A DNA stretch of 6,011 nt from NCBI GenBank assembly GCA_050633505.1, contig JBOEGQ010000015.1:1-6011 (forward strand). Direction: 5' to 3'. The stretch's first letter is position 1; every line of letters starts with the position of its first letter. Positions 4,625-6,011 of this stretch are shown one piece after another. The notes under the pieces were generated by a model that worked only from the letters and a program-made list of their open reading frames with translations, had not been told where the DNA came from and searched no databases. The position numbers were made by a program, and so were the translations under genes. The DNA comes from UBA1672 sp050633505 (GTDB lineage: Bacteria > Pseudomonadota > Alphaproteobacteria > Micavibrionales > Micavibrionaceae).

Positions 4625-6011
4625 GTGCAGAATTCAAAATAGTGAAAGAGGAGACACAAGACGTGGTCGCAGAAAATCGTGGGCTTCATTACGAAGAAAA
4701 CCTTCTTTGGGAAAAAGAATTAAGTGAGCATTCTGGTGTCGATTTACCTGAAAGCGAAGGGTTACCTCTACGTACGGGAGATAAGGCGCGTGGATCTATC
4801 GGCTTGCCTCAGCTTTCCGAGCCTCAGGTATTACGCCATTTTGTACGGATGAGTACGTGGAATTATTCAATTGATCACGGATTCTTCCCGCTTGGGTCAT
4901 GCACGATGAAGCATAACCCACGTTTGAATGAAAAGGTGGCGCGCCTTCCGGGGTTTGCTCATATTCACCCGATGCAGCCTGAAAGTACTGTGCAAGGGGC
5001 GTTAGAATTAATGCATGAGCTTCAACATTGGTTGGGTGAGTTAACGGGGTTACGTGGTGTTTGTCTTACGCCATCTGCCGGCGCACATGGGGAATTGGCC
5101 GGAATGATGACCATTCGACGCGCGCATGAACATAAAGGGGAGGCGGCGAAGCGGAAGATTGTTTTGACACCGGATTCCTCTCATGGAACAAATCCCGCAA
5201 CCGCGGTGATGTGCGGATTTGAGGTGCGCTCTATGCCCACTAAAGAGACTGGCCGTTTGACGTTAGAGGTCTTTAAAGAGGCTTTGTATAAAACTGATCC
5301 TGATGGTGCAGATATCGCAGGCATGATGGTAACCAATCCGAATACATGTGGCTTGTTTGAAAATGAAATCCTTGAGATTGCAGATCTTCTACATGAGGTC
5401 GGTGGGTATTTCTATTGCGATGGTGCGAATTTTAATGCATTGGTCGGAAAAGTGCGCCCTGCTGATTTCGGTGTTGATGTGATGCATATCAACTTGCACA
5501 AGACATTCTCAACGCCGCATGGCGGCGGTGGCCCGGGTTCTGGGCCGATTTGCTGTACTGAGGAATTGGCGCAGTTTATGCCTGTTCCGACAGTGGTAAA
5601 GTCAGGTGATGGCTATACTCTGGAAGGGGAGAGTGATCGCCCCGAAACGTTAGGTCGATTGAAGGCATTCCAAGGGCAGTTTGGTATGTTTGTGCGCGCG
5701 CTTTCCTATATGAAATCGCACGGTGCGGATGGGTTGCTTCAGGTATCGGAAGATGCGGTTCTTAATGCCAATTATATTCTGGCTGAGTTGTCAGAGGATT
5801 ACTATGCGCCGTATAAGGATGGTGGGTATTGTATGCATGAGGCATTGATAACCGATAAGATACAGGATGATAATGGTGTCACGACATTGGATATTGCCAA
5901 GGCACTGGTTGAATACGGTTATCACCCGATGACGGTGTATTTCCCACTTGTTCTAAAGGGGACGATGTTGATTGAGCCAACCGAGACGGAAAGTAAGGAT
6001 GCGATTGATCG
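4621..6011 (+). CDS. gcvPB: Glycine decarboxylase P-protein subunit 2, PLP-bearing (partial, 3' end outside window)
   Basis: This is the catalytic subunit of the split P-protein. It holds PLP and, with GcvPA, decarboxylates glycine and loads the lipoyl arm of GcvH. The reading frame is open to the window edge, giving 463 codons of a subunit usually around 480-520 residues, so only the C-terminal end is missing. Family motifs are DHGFFPLGSCTMKHNPR (85-101), TPSAGAHGELAGM (150-162), SSHGTNPAT (186-194), TNPNTCGLFE (238-247), YCDGANFNALVG (265-276) and the PLP site INLHKTFSTPHGGGGPGSGP (290-309). Lys294 (codon 5500-5502) is the expected Schiff-base lysine. Near the edge is GTMLIEPTETESK (447-459). 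ATG 4621 overlaps the upstream gene by four bases but has no clear ribosome site. GTG 4663 has a strong one (4645-4654) and would remove 14 weakly conserved residues before the NRGL segment. It is separated from its partner gcvPA by two genes. Confidence 0.96.
   Translation, partial: MSAEFKIVKEETQDVVAENRGLHYEENLLWEKELSEHSGVDLPESEGLPLRTGDKARGSIGLPQLSEPQVLRHFVRMSTWNYSIDHGFFPLGSCTMKHNPRLNEKVARLPGFAHIHPMQPESTVQGALELMHELQHWLGELTGLRGVCLTPSAGAHGELAGMMTIRRAHEHKGEAAKRKIVLTPDSSHGTNPATAVMCGFEVRSMPTKETGRLTLEVFKEALYKTDPDGADIAGMMVTNPNTCGLFENEILEIADLLHEVGGYFYCDGANFNALVGKVRPADFGVDVMHINLHKTFSTPHGGGGPGSGPICCTEELAQFMPVPTVVKSGDGYTLEGESDRPETLGRLKAFQGQFGMFVRALSYMKSHGADGLLQVSEDAVLNANYILAELSEDYYAPYKDGGYCMHEALITDKIQDDNGVTTLDIAKALVEYGYHPMTVYFPLVLKGTMLIEPTETESKDAID
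4645..4654 (+). promoter_or_regulatory. Strong ribosome site inside the 5' end of gcvPB, supporting GTG 4663
   Basis: AAAGAGGAGA ends eight bases before an in-frame GTG at 4663. It is one of the best Shine-Dalgarno matches in the window, whereas ATG 4621 has none and would rely on coupling to the upstream membrane-protein gene. Homology to other GcvPB proteins, as I recall them, becomes clear only from about residue 19, after both candidates, so it does not settle the start. Confidence 0.4.

Overview
This window carries most of a glycine cleavage system (GCS) operon from what looks like a Gram-negative bacterium, preceded by one unrelated gene for an exported protein. Three things point to a bacterium with a split P-protein, and most likely to an alphaproteobacterium: the gene order gcvT-gcvH-gcvPA-...-gcvPB, the two-subunit glycine decarboxylase, and moderate GC (about 47% counted over part of gcvH). 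The taxonomic call is inference from family resemblance and gene order. No ribosomal RNA or other phylogenetic marker is present.

Positions 1-141 hold a strong hairpin plus T-tract, probably the terminator of a gene to the left of the window, followed by an extended -10 promoter. Positions 142-900 encode a 252-residue protein with a clear Sec signal peptide and no recognised family. A perfect 9-bp intrinsic terminator (948-971) closes that unit and separates it from the gcv operon.

Positions 1014-6011 are a tightly packed operon read left to right. It contains gcvT (aminomethyltransferase, T-protein), gcvH (lipoyl carrier, H-protein), gcvPA (glycine decarboxylase subunit 1), a Nudix hydrolase gene, a gene for a 96-residue protein with two predicted membrane segments, and gcvPB (the PLP-lysine-bearing decarboxylase subunit 2), which runs off the right edge. 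From gcvPA onward each junction can be read as a 1-4 bp start/stop overlap, so the Nudix and membrane-protein genes appear translationally coupled between the two halves of the decarboxylase.

Together, GcvPA and GcvPB decarboxylate glycine and load the aminomethyl group onto the lipoyl-lysine of GcvH. GcvT then releases ammonia and passes the one-carbon unit to tetrahydrofolate. The fourth component, dihydrolipoyl dehydrogenase, is not in the window.

Most of the window is ordinary metabolism. The main oddity is the two-gene insertion between gcvPA and gcvPB. I see no CRISPR array, mobile element, tRNA, rRNA, glycine riboswitch or defence system.
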